Origin: an uncultured Synergistales bacterium
GTDB taxonomy: Bacteria; Synergistota; Synergistia; Synergistales; Aminobacteriaceae
Direction: 5' to 3'
DNA: 9,315 nt
Assembly: GCA_905233335.1 (NCBI GenBank)
Contig: CAJOED010000038.1
Coordinates: 1,029-10,343, forward strand
This document shows positions 1-5,917 of this stretch, piece by piece (positions within the stretch are counted from its first letter, which is position 1; the number at the start of each line of letters is the position of its first letter). Position numbers and translations under genes: made by a program. The notes below the pieces were generated by a model, which did no database searches, was not told the DNA's origin, and saw only the letters and a list, made by a program, of their open reading frames with translations.

Positions 1-302
1 ATTGCACCAACGGCTATGCTTGTCCATACACAGAACGAGGCTATATTGTCGGCGCGCTGTTTCTGTCCTGCACCGAGAGAACGCGATATGAACGACATTG
101 CTCCGGCCATGAAGATTATGCCCATTGCGATTAGTACCAGGAACACGGGAGACGCAAGTGATACTGCCGCAAGCTGCAAGGGGTCATTCGTTCGCGCAAT
201 GAAGAAAGTATCCGCAAGGTTGTAGATGAGCAGCATGATTTCTACAACGATTGCGGGTATTATGTTTGATAGTGCCTGATGCCTGATTGAAGATGACTGC
301 AT
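1..302 (-). CDS. MATE family efflux transporter, N-terminal part (runs off the window)
   Basis: Reading the minus strand from the ATG at 302 gives 100 residues without a stop up to the window edge. The protein starts MQSSSIRHQALSN. It has a hydrophobic segment at about residues 12-35 that contains YNLADTFFIAR, and a second at about 50-72, followed by RSLGAGQKQRA. A loop of that kind, after a segment rich in small residues, is typical of the first two helices of MATE (multidrug and toxic compound extrusion) carriers. These are inner-membrane antiporters that export cationic drugs or metabolites using a Na+ or H+ gradient. A GGAAA ribosome binding site precedes the ATG by about 7 nt, and the gene has its own promoter (see 341-369). 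It follows the Rpn gene after 68 bp. The substrate cannot be told from this part, and the remaining two thirds or more lie outside the window. Confidence 0.85.
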   Translation of the reverse strand, partial: MQSSSIRHQALSNIIPAIVVEIMLLIYNLADTFFIARTNDPLQLAAVSLASPVFLVLIAMGIIFMAGAMSFISRSLGAGQKQRADNIASFCVWTSIAVGA

Positions 303-340
303 GTTATGATTTTCCTTTCGGGTTATCGTCAATGCAGGGG

Positions 341-369
341 ATTATAGCAGGATAAAAATTTTATGTCAT
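341..369 (-). promoter_or_regulatory. Sigma-70-type promoter with extended -10 for the MATE gene
   Basis: On the minus strand a perfect TATAAT (346-341) is preceded by TGC, an extended -10. Exactly 17 bp upstream is ATGACA (369-364), which matches 5 of 6 positions of TTGACA. The -35 starts immediately after the stop codon of the Rpn gene. Transcription would begin at about 334, giving a leader of about 30 nt to the ATG at 302. I see no terminator between the Rpn gene and this promoter, so read-through from upstream is also possible. Confidence 0.75.
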
Positions 370-370
370 T

Positions 371-676
371 TTACGGCATAACGGACACTCCGATATTGTC
401 TGCAATCTTGAGAATAGCATCACGGGACAGCCTGCTGATTTCCTCAATCAGTGAGAGCGGGAAATTTTTTTGGAGCATGGCGGACACTACATGATGTTTT
501 TCTTCTGCAAGCCCTTCTGCAAGCCCTTCCGCACGACCTTCCGCACGCCCTTCCGCACGCCCTTCCGCACGACCTTCCGCACGACCTTCCACAAGCCCCT
601 CTGCACGACCTACCTCGTGAGCCTCCTCACGTGCTAACTTGCGCTCTTTCTCCGCATCATATTCAGTGAGATACAT
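371..676 (-). CDS. Predicted internal product of the Rpn gene (RpnS-like, 101 aa)
   Basis: An in-frame ATG inside the Rpn gene (Met219, at 676-674) is preceded by GGAGGTGA with 5 nt between it and the ATG. This is one of the best ribosome binding sites in the window. The product would be the last 101 residues: MYLTEYDAEKERKL, a charged helix, the nine RAEG-type repeats (residues 24-59 of the short form) and the HTH-like tail. In studied Rpn systems the C-terminal domain is translated separately from an internal start, dimerises through a helix with four-residue repeats of varying number, and inhibits the full-length nuclease. The architecture here matches that description closely. The repeat number, the position just after the nuclease domain and the strong site are direct observations. 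The antitoxin role is inferred by homology, and expression of the short form is not shown by sequence alone. Confidence 0.6.
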   Translation of the reverse strand: MYLTEYDAEKERKLAREEAHEVGRAEGLVEGRAEGRAEGRAEGRAEGRAEGLAEGLAEEKHHVVSAMLQKNFPLSLIEEISRLSRDAILKIADNIGVSVMP

Positions 677-1330
677 ACCTTTCACCTCCGCTTTGTTCGA
701 CAGCAAAAATTTCTTGATGCCAAAACTGTCCGGCATCTCATCTATAGCAGCATCTACAGCAAGTTCAAGATCATGCAGCTTCTTTTCATGCTTCCTTACT
801 GCCTCGACAAACCACGCATATTCATTCAGCGGCTCACAGATATACATTAGTGCTTTGTTCCTGCCATAGTTGATATTCAGCATTCTCACGCGCACTTCTA
901 TATCCCCGTCATTATCTCCGAATGCCTCGCTCAACCTTAAGATTTTCTCTTCAGGCTGTTCGTCCGTACCATTGTAGAAACATATGCATTTGGGCTTCGG
1001 GAGTCTGTGAAGCCTGGTACCATACCTGTAAATATTGTTTGCAGTCATATATTTGTCGTACAACTGCCCGGCATAAATGAAAAACCTCACCGGCATATTC
1101 GGATTGTATGAAGACTGATGCTCCCATAAACTGACATCATCCATTATGATAAATGATACATCGTTCTTCATGCCCATATAAACAGCGTCCTCTATCGTGT
1201 TGAACTCTATATCTTCGGGGTTCGTATAGTGCGAACCGTTCACTGCATTATACAGGCTTAGTGTCCATTCTTTTTTGTCGGGATTGCCGAATATGAATTT
1301 GAATAACCTATCCTTGTGTCTGCTTATCAA
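371..1330 (-). CDS. Rpn-family PD-(D/E)XK nuclease (RpnL-like) with RAEG repeats
   Basis: This 319-residue protein belongs to the Rpn (recombination-promoting nuclease) / transposase-like PD-(D/E)XK family. The N-terminal nuclease domain (about 1-180) starts RHKDRLFKFIFGN and carries the family signature around KNDVSFI (Asp57) and LWEHQSSYNPNMP (Glu70, Gln72 replacing the usual Lys). A helical linker (about 180-240) leads to nine tetrapeptides at residues 242-277, mostly RAEG, and a 40-residue tail with an HTH-like LSLIEEISRLSRDAILKIA. The start is TTG at 1330. It is supported by GGAGG (1344-1340) 9 nt upstream and by the conserved N-terminus. The first 23 bp overlap the end of rsmD. Rpn proteins are known as DNA endonucleases, with toxic and anti-phage roles reported for some members. 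An internal start at Met219 probably yields a second product. No transposon ends are visible, so I do not call this a mobile element. Confidence 0.85.
   Translation of the reverse strand: MISRHKDRLFKFIFGNPDKKEWTLSLYNAVNGSHYTNPEDIEFNTIEDAVYMGMKNDVSFIIMDDVSLWEHQSSYNPNMPVRFFIYAGQLYDKYMTANNIYRYGTRLHRLPKPKCICFYNGTDEQPEEKILRLSEAFGDNDGDIEVRVRMLNINYGRNKALMYICEPLNEYAWFVEAVRKHEKKLHDLELAVDAAIDEMPDSFGIKKFLLSNKAEVKGMYLTEYDAEKERKLAREEAHEVGRAEGLVEGRAEGRAEGRAEGRAEGRAEGLAEGLAEEKHHVVSAMLQKNFPLSLIEEISRLSRDAILKIADNIGVSVMP
507..614 (-). repeat. Nine 12-bp tandem units encoding RAEG tetrapeptides
   Basis: On the plus strand the unit is gcacg(a/c)ccttcc, repeated in register from 507 to 614. The units at 531-590 are almost identical. 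Those at 507-530 and 591-614 have drifted. On the coding (minus) strand they read RAEG, LVEG, five RAEG, LAEG and LAEE. The unit is a multiple of three, so gain or loss of copies keeps the frame and changes only the length of the helix. The near-identity of the central units suggests recent slippage or selection for homogenisation. Confidence 0.95.
682..689 (-). promoter_or_regulatory. Internal ribosome binding site for the RpnS-like product
   Basis: The minus strand reads GGAGGTGA at 689-682, then AAGGT, then ATG (676-674). This is eight consecutive bases complementary to the 3' end of 16S rRNA, at good spacing. It is encoded by the codons of A-E-V-K before Met219. It decides the predicted second start within the Rpn gene. 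Confidence 0.65.
741..768 (-). promoter_or_regulatory. Possible internal promoter upstream of the RpnS-like start
   Basis: Inside the Rpn coding sequence the minus strand has TTGAAC (768-763), a 16-bp spacer and TATAGA (746-741), with TGC directly before the -10. The same TGC-TATA form is used by the MATE and gntP promoters of this window. Initiation near 734 would give a leader of about 58 nt to Met219. Both hexamers match only 4 of 6 positions, so this is a candidate only. Confidence 0.3.
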
Positions 1331-1802
1331 CTTTTACCGCCTCCATAAATGTTAATCTCGTTTCGCCGTAGTCCCTTTGTGAAGTTATCGCGAATTTGCC
1401 GGGGTTAATCTCCTCACGCACAGAATGTTCAACGATAAAGATACAGTCATCATCAAAAAGTTTCTCGAGGTCATGCAGAGCCGGAAGAGACTCACACCAG
1501 CCGGAATTATACGGTGGATCCGCAAAGATTACCCCGAACTTGTGCTCTCTCTTCACGAGCCACGACACAGCCCGCCTCACATCAAGCGCAAGAACTACGC
1601 TATCCCCCGCTGACTTCCTGATACTTTCTGCACGTTCCCGAACTCCCTCGACGAATACGCACTCCGCGCCCCTGCTCATTGCCTCAAGCCCGACGCGCCC
1701 CGTTCCCGCGAACATATCGAGAAACCGAATGCCGGAAATATCGCCGAGTATGCTGAACAATGCCGACAGAACACGCCCTGAAGTTGGCCGAACTTCCTTC
1801 AT
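1308..1802 (-). CDS. rsmD: 16S rRNA (guanine966-N2)-methyltransferase RsmD
   Basis: The protein has 164 residues. It methylates G966 of 16S rRNA (E. coli numbering) using S-adenosylmethionine during 30S assembly. The AdoMet-binding motif LDMFAGTGRVGLEA (28-41), the catalytic-type DPPY motif (95-98) and the N-terminal RPTSGRV (5-11) identify it. Most RsmD proteins are about 180-200 residues and have an extra strand (a RxIxGxxRGR-like stretch) before RPT. Here it is absent, and a stop codon seven codons upstream of the ATG in frame excludes a longer start. The start overlaps the trmB stop by 4 bp (ATGA), so translation is probably coupled. The last 23 bp overlap the Rpn gene. In many bacteria coaD lies next to rsmD; here the Rpn gene takes that position. 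Confidence 0.9.
   Translation of the reverse strand: MKEVRPTSGRVLSALFSILGDISGIRFLDMFAGTGRVGLEAMSRGAECVFVEGVRERAESIRKSAGDSVVLALDVRRAVSWLVKREHKFGVIFADPPYNSGWCESLPALHDLEKLFDDDCIFIVEHSVREEINPGKFAITSQRDYGETRLTFMEAVKVDKQTQG
1340..1344 (-). promoter_or_regulatory. Ribosome binding site deciding the TTG start of the Rpn gene
   Basis: GGAGG (minus strand, 1344-1340) lies within the rsmD codons for M-E-A, 9 nt before the TTG at 1330. There is no ATG at this point in frame. The conserved N-terminus ISRHKDRLFKFIF follows directly, so the TTG is the probable start. Confidence 0.75.
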
Positions 1803-2719
1803 GACGATAATTTTTGCGCCGCGTCAGAAAGTGCCGAACGTACTGCAGGAGTGAGAAATGCGTCCGCTGTTTTGTCGAGGCGTATCAGTGAGCCGTCTTC
1901 ATTGTCTGCTATGTGTATGTAGAATTTCTGCTCGAACTCATCATCGCTCGTCAATGTCTCCAGCAAAAATATTTTCCCGTCCGTAAAAACTCGTCCGAAC
2001 TTCCAGAATGATTTTTCGCCCCTGCCTGTTACGTTGCGTAAGCTCTCTATTTCGTCATGTGTGATTTTGTGCCGTATCTTTATGTGCATGTCCTGACTGT
2101 TCCGCCTCCCTGCTGTAAATTTTGCTGTCTTCATGAATTGCAGACGGTATATATTTTTGCCCTCACTAAGCCATTTGCGCTCATATTTCGTCGTTATGGG
2201 TCTTTCAGGGTTGACCTCGTACTCTGCAAGCTCTAACGCCTCATGTTGTCCCAGCACACGTTTCACCTCACCAGAATATTCCGGGTCATCAGTCAGCATC
2301 TCGAACACTCCGCCGACTTTCAGCACTGCCGCTAGTCCGTCAGAGAAATCTTTTGCCGTTACCCGTCTGTGAGCGTTTCCGTTTCCCGGCCAAGGACATG
2401 GGAACTGCATAATTATCTTTTCGAGTGTATCATCGTCGAACAACTCACGGAGCATGTATCTTGCGTCGGTGTTGATTATGCGCAAGTTCGTCAAACCATC
2501 CGCGCGTCGTGCACAACGTAATACACATGACTGTGAAATCTCCACGCCGTATAAAAAAATTCCGGGGTTGCTCCTAGCGTAATTCACCGTAAATTCACCG
2601 TTCCCGAAACCTATTTCGAGCTGTGTATGTGCCTTCACGGGAAGGGGTGAGCCGCTTTCAGGGCAAATTATTACACCGTATTGCGGCCTAGCTTGGGTGT
2701 TAGCGTTCAGGGTGTTCAT
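1799..2719 (-). CDS. trmB: tRNA (guanine46-N7)-methyltransferase TrmB with C-terminal extension
   Basis: From the ATG at 2719 the protein has 306 residues. TrmB uses S-adenosylmethionine to make m7G46 in the variable loop of tRNA. Visible motifs are LEIGFGNGEF (AdoMet site, 34-43), VEIS (59-62), QFPCPWPGN (105-113), LTDD (142-145) and TKYERKW (177-183). The family motif is normally FPDPWP; the Asp is Cys here. The common TrmB core ends near residue 200. About 105 further residues form an extension (MHIKIRHKITHDEI onward) that I do not recognise. An ATG at 2776 would add 19 residues but lacks a ribosome binding site and overlaps the upstream gene, whereas GGGAG (2729-2725) lies 5 nt before 2719. 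The gene lies 44 bp after the hexose phosphomutase gene, and its stop overlaps the rsmD start. Confidence 0.9.
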   Translation of the reverse strand: MNTLNANTQARPQYGVIICPESGSPLPVKAHTQLEIGFGNGEFTVNYARSNPGIFLYGVEISQSCVLRCARRADGLTNLRIINTDARYMLRELFDDDTLEKIIMQFPCPWPGNGNAHRRVTAKDFSDGLAAVLKVGGVFEMLTDDPEYSGEVKRVLGQHEALELAEYEVNPERPITTKYERKWLSEGKNIYRLQFMKTAKFTAGRRNSQDMHIKIRHKITHDEIESLRNVTGRGEKSFWKFGRVFTDGKIFLLETLTSDDEFEQKFYIHIADNEDGSLIRLDKTADAFLTPAVRSALSDAAQKLSS

Positions 2720-2724
2720 GTTAT

Positions 2725-2729
2725 CTCCC
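2725..2729 (-). promoter_or_regulatory. Ribosome binding site deciding the trmB start
   Basis: GGGAG on the minus strand, 5 nt before the ATG at 2719-2717. The two in-frame upstream ATGs (2776 and 2737) have no comparable site, so the shorter TrmB is preferred. Confidence 0.65.
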
Positions 2730-2763
2730 GCCCTCATAAAAAGCACTGTCCGCCCGTGTGTGT

Positions 2764-4149
2764 TCAGAATGTCCATGTGAAGTCCGGCAGTCCTTCAGCA
2801 AGCACGCGCGATTTCACGTCCTGCATTATGCGTTCGAGAGCGTCGTCATCTTTTCCCTCACAGCGCACCACTATCACTGGCTGTGTGTTCGAGCCGCGAA
2901 TGAGTCCCCAGCCGTCAGGGTAGATTATGCGAACTCCGTCTATCGTACTGCATTCGTGCTCTTTCTGTGCCTTTGCGCTAATTCTTTCTACCACCGAAAA
3001 CTTCACGTCATCGGGGCAGGCTATTCGTATCTCTTCTGTCGACGGGTAAACAGGAATTGACATCATGATGCGCGACAAGCTCTCGTTTGCGTTCGACATG
3101 ATGCGGAGTAATCTTCCTGCGGAGTAGAATGCGTCATCGTGCCCGAAAAACTCATCAGCAAAAAACATGTGCCCGGAATATTCCCCCGCAAAAAGTGCGC
3201 CCGTCTCCCTCATTTTTGCCTTTATGACCGAATGTCCCGACTTCCAGTATAAGACTTTGCCGCCGAATTTCTCTGCCTGTTCGGGCAATACCATACTGCA
3301 TTTAGGCTCAACAAGCACCACCGCACCGGGGTTAGTCTTGAGTATCTCGCGCCAGTACAACGTCATGAGCCTGTCGCCGAAAATCACGTTCCCTTTGTCG
3401 TCAACAACTCCTAGCCTGTCAGCATCGCCGTCAAACGCAAAGCCCACGTCAGCACCTTCTGACCTCACACGCGCGATTAGTGCCTGCAAGTTTTCGCGTT
3501 TCTGCGGGTCAGGGTGATGATTCGGGAAGTGTCCGTCGGGTTCGTCGAACAACGATATACACTCACAGCCGAGAAGCCCGAAAAATTTTCGCGCCGTAAC
3601 TCCTGCTGCCCCGTTGCCGGAATCACATACCACTTTGAATTTTCGTGAGAATGGAAGAGTGAATTTTGCCGCTAACATTTTCAGATACTCATCATCAATA
3701 TTTGCTGTGCTGACTTTCCCGTGCCCGCTCTCGAAATTCCCGGATTCTGCTATCAATCTGATGTTCTGCACCTCATCACCGTATAACGTCCCGCGCTCAA
3801 AACATAATTTCAGGCCGTTCATGTCCGACGGGTTATGAGAGCCGGTAACCATTACTCCACCTTTTGCGTTGAAACGTATCAGGCTCCAGTACAGCATGGG
3901 AGTAGTAACGAGTCCGACATCTACGACATCAAGTCCGCATGAAGTTATGCCGGTGATTATTGCGTTCTTTATGCGCGGTGTTGAGAGACGTGCATCGCCG
4001 CCGACTGTTACGGGAGAATTTACGCCGGCACGCACAAGCCATGAAGCATATGCACGGGCTATCGCGGTAATTGTTTCGTCGGTGAGATCCTCATCTGCTA
4101 TGCCGCGTATGTCGTACTCACGGAATATATTTTTCGGTATGGTAATCAT
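2764..4149 (-). CDS. manB: Phosphomannomutase / phosphoglucomutase (AlgC-type)
   Basis: This is a 461-residue alpha-D-phosphohexomutase, full length for the family. It interconverts mannose or glucose 6-phosphate and 1-phosphate in the cytoplasm and supplies sugar nucleotide synthesis for LPS and other glycans. All four active-site elements are present: the phosphoserine loop VTGSHNP with Ser104, the metal loop FDGDADR (Asp240, Asp242, Asp244), the sugar-recognition loop GEYSGHMFF (322-330, usually GEMSGH) and the phosphate-binding loop RGSNTQP (418-424). The TGSHNP and GEXSGH wording points to the dual-specificity PMM/PGM subgroup rather than to phosphoglucosamine mutase. The ATG is preceded by AGGAG (4162-4158) with 8 nt spacing. 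It starts the run manB-trmB-rsmD-rpn. I find no convincing promoter upstream; a lone TACAAT at 4184-4179 lacks a good -35. Confidence 0.92.
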   Translation of the reverse strand: MITIPKNIFREYDIRGIADEDLTDETITAIARAYASWLVRAGVNSPVTVGGDARLSTPRIKNAIITGITSCGLDVVDVGLVTTPMLYWSLIRFNAKGGVMVTGSHNPSDMNGLKLCFERGTLYGDEVQNIRLIAESGNFESGHGKVSTANIDDEYLKMLAAKFTLPFSRKFKVVCDSGNGAAGVTARKFFGLLGCECISLFDEPDGHFPNHHPDPQKRENLQALIARVRSEGADVGFAFDGDADRLGVVDDKGNVIFGDRLMTLYWREILKTNPGAVVLVEPKCSMVLPEQAEKFGGKVLYWKSGHSVIKAKMRETGALFAGEYSGHMFFADEFFGHDDAFYSAGRLLRIMSNANESLSRIMMSIPVYPSTEEIRIACPDDVKFSVVERISAKAQKEHECSTIDGVRIIYPDGWGLIRGSNTQPVIVVRCEGKDDDALERIMQDVKSRVLAEGLPDFTWTF

Positions 4150-4223
4150 AATTTTCTCTCCTCTCTGTTACGTGAATAATTGTACATGAAAAAGGAAGCA
4201 TAAGCACAGCAAAAAAGGAACGT

Positions 4224-4490
4224 ATGAGACAGAACCAACATTACAGCGTCAATAGCAGGCCAAGTAAGAGAGTGAGCATGCCCCGACAGCGTCAACTACA
4301 ATCCCGACGAGATAGACAGCATGACACACAGCAACAACCCCGACGACAAAGACAGCATGACACACAGCAACAACCACGCAAGAAAAACAGCACGCACCGA
4401 CACATCAATCACAACAAAAAAGGGAGCATATTTCAGCCCCCTCGCGATTATGTGAAGTTGTCTTACAGAACGTATAATGATATTCCGTAA
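4224..4490 (+). CDS. Doubtful small basic, Gln/Arg-rich ORF (88 aa)
   Basis: A plus-strand frame of 88 codons starts at an ATG preceded by AAAAAAGGAA (4211-4220) at tight spacing. The protein would be strongly basic and rich in Gln, Arg, His and Asn. It has a 12-residue repeat (RQHDTQQQPRRQ-like, twice) that simply reflects the 36-bp DNA repeat, and no hydrophobic core. I recognise no domain. Against it, the frame runs through the gntP terminator, overlaps the last 28 bp of gntP, and owes its openness to the T-poor composition, which removes stop codons from this strand. I include it because nothing else occupies the interval and the ribosome binding site is passable. Most likely it is not a gene. 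Confidence 0.18.
   Translation: MRQNQHYSVNSRPSKRVSMPRQRQLQSRRDRQHDTQQQPRRQRQHDTQQQPRKKNSTHRHINHNKKGSIFQPPRDYVKLSYRTYNDIP
4285..4386. repeat. 36-bp tandem repeat, two close copies plus degenerate flanks
   Basis: Two units start at 4315 and 4351 with a period of 36 bp; their first 25 bases (beginning gacagcatgacacacagcaa) are identical. A shorter, diverged unit at 4285-4314 begins with the same gacagc and ends in the same cccgacga-type stretch. A more diverged continuation begins at about 4386 (aacagc). The period is a multiple of 3 and of 12, so it preserves a reading frame, but it could equally be a non-coding minisatellite. Confidence 0.85.
4416..4441 (-). terminator. Rho-independent terminator of gntP
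   Basis: About 20 nt after the gntP stop, the minus strand forms a 6-bp stem, GGGGGC (4441-4436) with GCTCCC (4427-4422). It includes one G-U pair and has an 8-nt loop. It is followed directly by six T (4421-4416), and the stem can extend into the T run. Orientation and position fit the end of gntP. Confidence 0.75.
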
Positions 4491-5827
4491 ATCGCAAGCA
4501 CAGCTACAACTCCCTGAATGAGAGTCGCTACGGTCTGTGCTTTGTACGCCGTGTTGAGATCCATATCGCTGAACTGCGTAACTACCCAGAAGTACGAATC
4601 GTTCGCGTGAGAAACTACCATTGCCCCGCTGCCGATTGCTAACGTCGCCAGGACAGCTCCCATAGGTGCACCGAGTCCCAAAGAAGCAAGCATGGGTGCG
4701 ATAATCTGTGCTGTTGTTACGATTGCTACGGTTGATGAGCCTTGCGCTGTTTTCAGTGCCGCCGCGATAATAAACGGAAGGAATATCCCGAAATTGTACG
4801 ACGATAACGCCTCGCCGATATATTTTCCGACTCCGCTCGCCGCAATCACAGCACCGAGTCCGCCGCCTGCCGCCGTAATCATGATGATGTTTGCGCCTTC
4901 CTTCCCGCCTGACCCGATCCAGCCGTTTGTTACCTCTTCACTGAACGGAGCAAGGAAGAAACATAATACTACTCCGATGGACAGAGCTATTACGGGGTTG
5001 CCCAAGAAAGTAGAGACGATATAGAGGGTGGATTCTTTGCCGCCTATTTTCGCAAGTGTCGTCGGGTAACTTATGAATGAGCTGAAGCCTATCAGTATCA
5101 ACGGTATCAATATCGGAGCAAATGACTTGAACGCTGACGGAAGAGTACCGTACTTGGCTTTGAGTTCCTCGTATGATTCTCCTGCTTCAGGGTTTGTGTC
5201 GAACGGAACGGGGAGTTTCGGCCCAGCGATTAACGCGTAAATATAGCCCGCGATAACTGACACGATAGATACGGCAACACCCCACATGATGACCATTCCG
5301 AGATCCGCACCAAGTTCATTTGCTGCTGCTATGGGGCCGGGGGTCGGAGGAACAAGCGTATGTGTTGCGTAAAGTCCCGTCGATAATGCTATGGCCATTG
5401 TCGAGAGTGATACGCCGCTCCTGCGTGATAATGATTTGTTGAGGGACGACAGAATGACGAAACCTGAATCACAGAACACCGGAATAGACACTACCCAGCC
5501 GATAAGACTCATAGCGAGTGCAGGACGTTTTTCGCCGACGACATGAAGCACACTGTCAGCCATCGTGAAAGCCGCGCCGGATTTTTCGAGCATTGCGCCG
5601 ATGATCGTACCCAAAAGAATCACTATGCCGATGCCGCGACAAGTTCCGCCGAAACCGTTAAGTATCGTGTCGAGAACTTTTGCGGGAGCCATACCGACAG
5701 CGAGTCCCATAGCGAGGGCTACAGCGAACAGAGCTACAAACGGGTGAAACTTGCACTTTGAGATGAGGAGTACCATTAAGATAATGGCAACAACAAGTAT
5801 TACTACAAGCATAGAACCCTGTACCAT
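4463..5827 (-). CDS. GntP family gluconate-type permease
   Basis: The protein has 454 residues, the usual length of GntP-family proton symporters, which import gluconate or related sugar acids across the inner membrane. It is hydrophobic throughout, with about a dozen membrane segments. Family hallmarks include IPVFCDSGFVIL (about 115-126), HTLVPPTPGPIAAA (156-169), the LKTAQGSSTVA stretch (358-368) and GAMVVSHANDSYFWVV (401-416). A soluble loop lies at about 203-236. The ATG is preceded by AAGGAGAT, but with 12 nt between GGAG and the start, longer than ideal. It stands alone, with its own promoter and terminator. No gluconate kinase, dehydratase or regulator is next to it, so the substrate (gluconate, glycerate, a keto-sugar acid or other) cannot be told. 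It is divergent from the acetyltransferase gene. Confidence 0.93.
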   Translation of the reverse strand: MVQGSMLVVILVVAIILMVLLISKCKFHPFVALFAVALAMGLAVGMAPAKVLDTILNGFGGTCRGIGIVILLGTIIGAMLEKSGAAFTMADSVLHVVGEKRPALAMSLIGWVVSIPVFCDSGFVILSSLNKSLSRRSGVSLSTMAIALSTGLYATHTLVPPTPGPIAAANELGADLGMVIMWGVAVSIVSVIAGYIYALIAGPKLPVPFDTNPEAGESYEELKAKYGTLPSAFKSFAPILIPLILIGFSSFISYPTTLAKIGGKESTLYIVSTFLGNPVIALSIGVVLCFFLAPFSEEVTNGWIGSGGKEGANIIMITAAGGGLGAVIAASGVGKYIGEALSSYNFGIFLPFIIAAALKTAQGSSTVAIVTTAQIIAPMLASLGLGAPMGAVLATLAIGSGAMVVSHANDSYFWVVTQFSDMDLNTAYKAQTVATLIQGVVAVLAIYGISLYVL

Positions 5828-5861
5828 TGTGAAAAAAATCTCCTTCCGAATGAAATTTTAT

Positions 5862-5890
5862 TTGTGAATGAAAAGTCTATCGTGTAAGAT
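5862..5890 (+). promoter_or_regulatory. Possible promoter of the acetyltransferase gene
   Basis: TTGTGA (5862-5867) and TAAGAT (5885-5890) are separated by 17 bp; each matches 4 of 6 consensus positions. Initiation near 5897 would give a leader of about 34 nt. The -10 shares two bases with the gntP -10 on the other strand. Confidence 0.4.
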
Positions 5891-5917
5891 TATAGCATTC
5901 ATATTTTTTCATGAAAG
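5889..5917 (-). promoter_or_regulatory. Extended -10 promoter of gntP
   Basis: A perfect TATAAT (minus strand, 5894-5889) is preceded by TGC. The -35 at 17 bp spacing is weak (CTTTCA, 5917-5912), as is common with an extended -10. Initiation near 5882 gives a leader of about 55 nt before the ATG at 5827. It overlaps the possible promoter of the divergent acetyltransferase gene. Confidence 0.65.

Larger units (their letters stand above)
4150..4462. other. 313-bp gap between gntP and manB
   Basis: This interval separates two minus-strand genes. It holds the gntP terminator (4416-4441), a 36-bp tandem repeat (4285-4386, with a degenerate continuation to about 4420) and the manB ribosome binding site (4158-4162). 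The plus strand is very poor in T: 8 of 140 bases at 4281-4420. A minus-strand RNA would therefore be rich in G and U with almost no A. I see no minus-strand reading frame of note. The only sizeable frame is on plus (4224-4490). Confidence 0.8.

Noticed and set aside
353..365. ATAAAAATTTTAT palindrome as a terminator of the Rpn gene
   Set aside because: It is all A/T and lies within the spacer of a strong promoter.
371..1330. Transposon or insertion sequence around the Rpn gene
   Set aside because: Some annotations call this family transposases, but I see no terminal inverted repeats or target-site duplication, and the gene is translationally nested with rsmD.
5859..5870. Shared word ttatttgtgaatg-like at about 5859 and 8643
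   Set aside because: One copy is in the gntP leader, the other spans the glycosyltransferase stop codon; positions relative to promoters differ, so no common site is supported.
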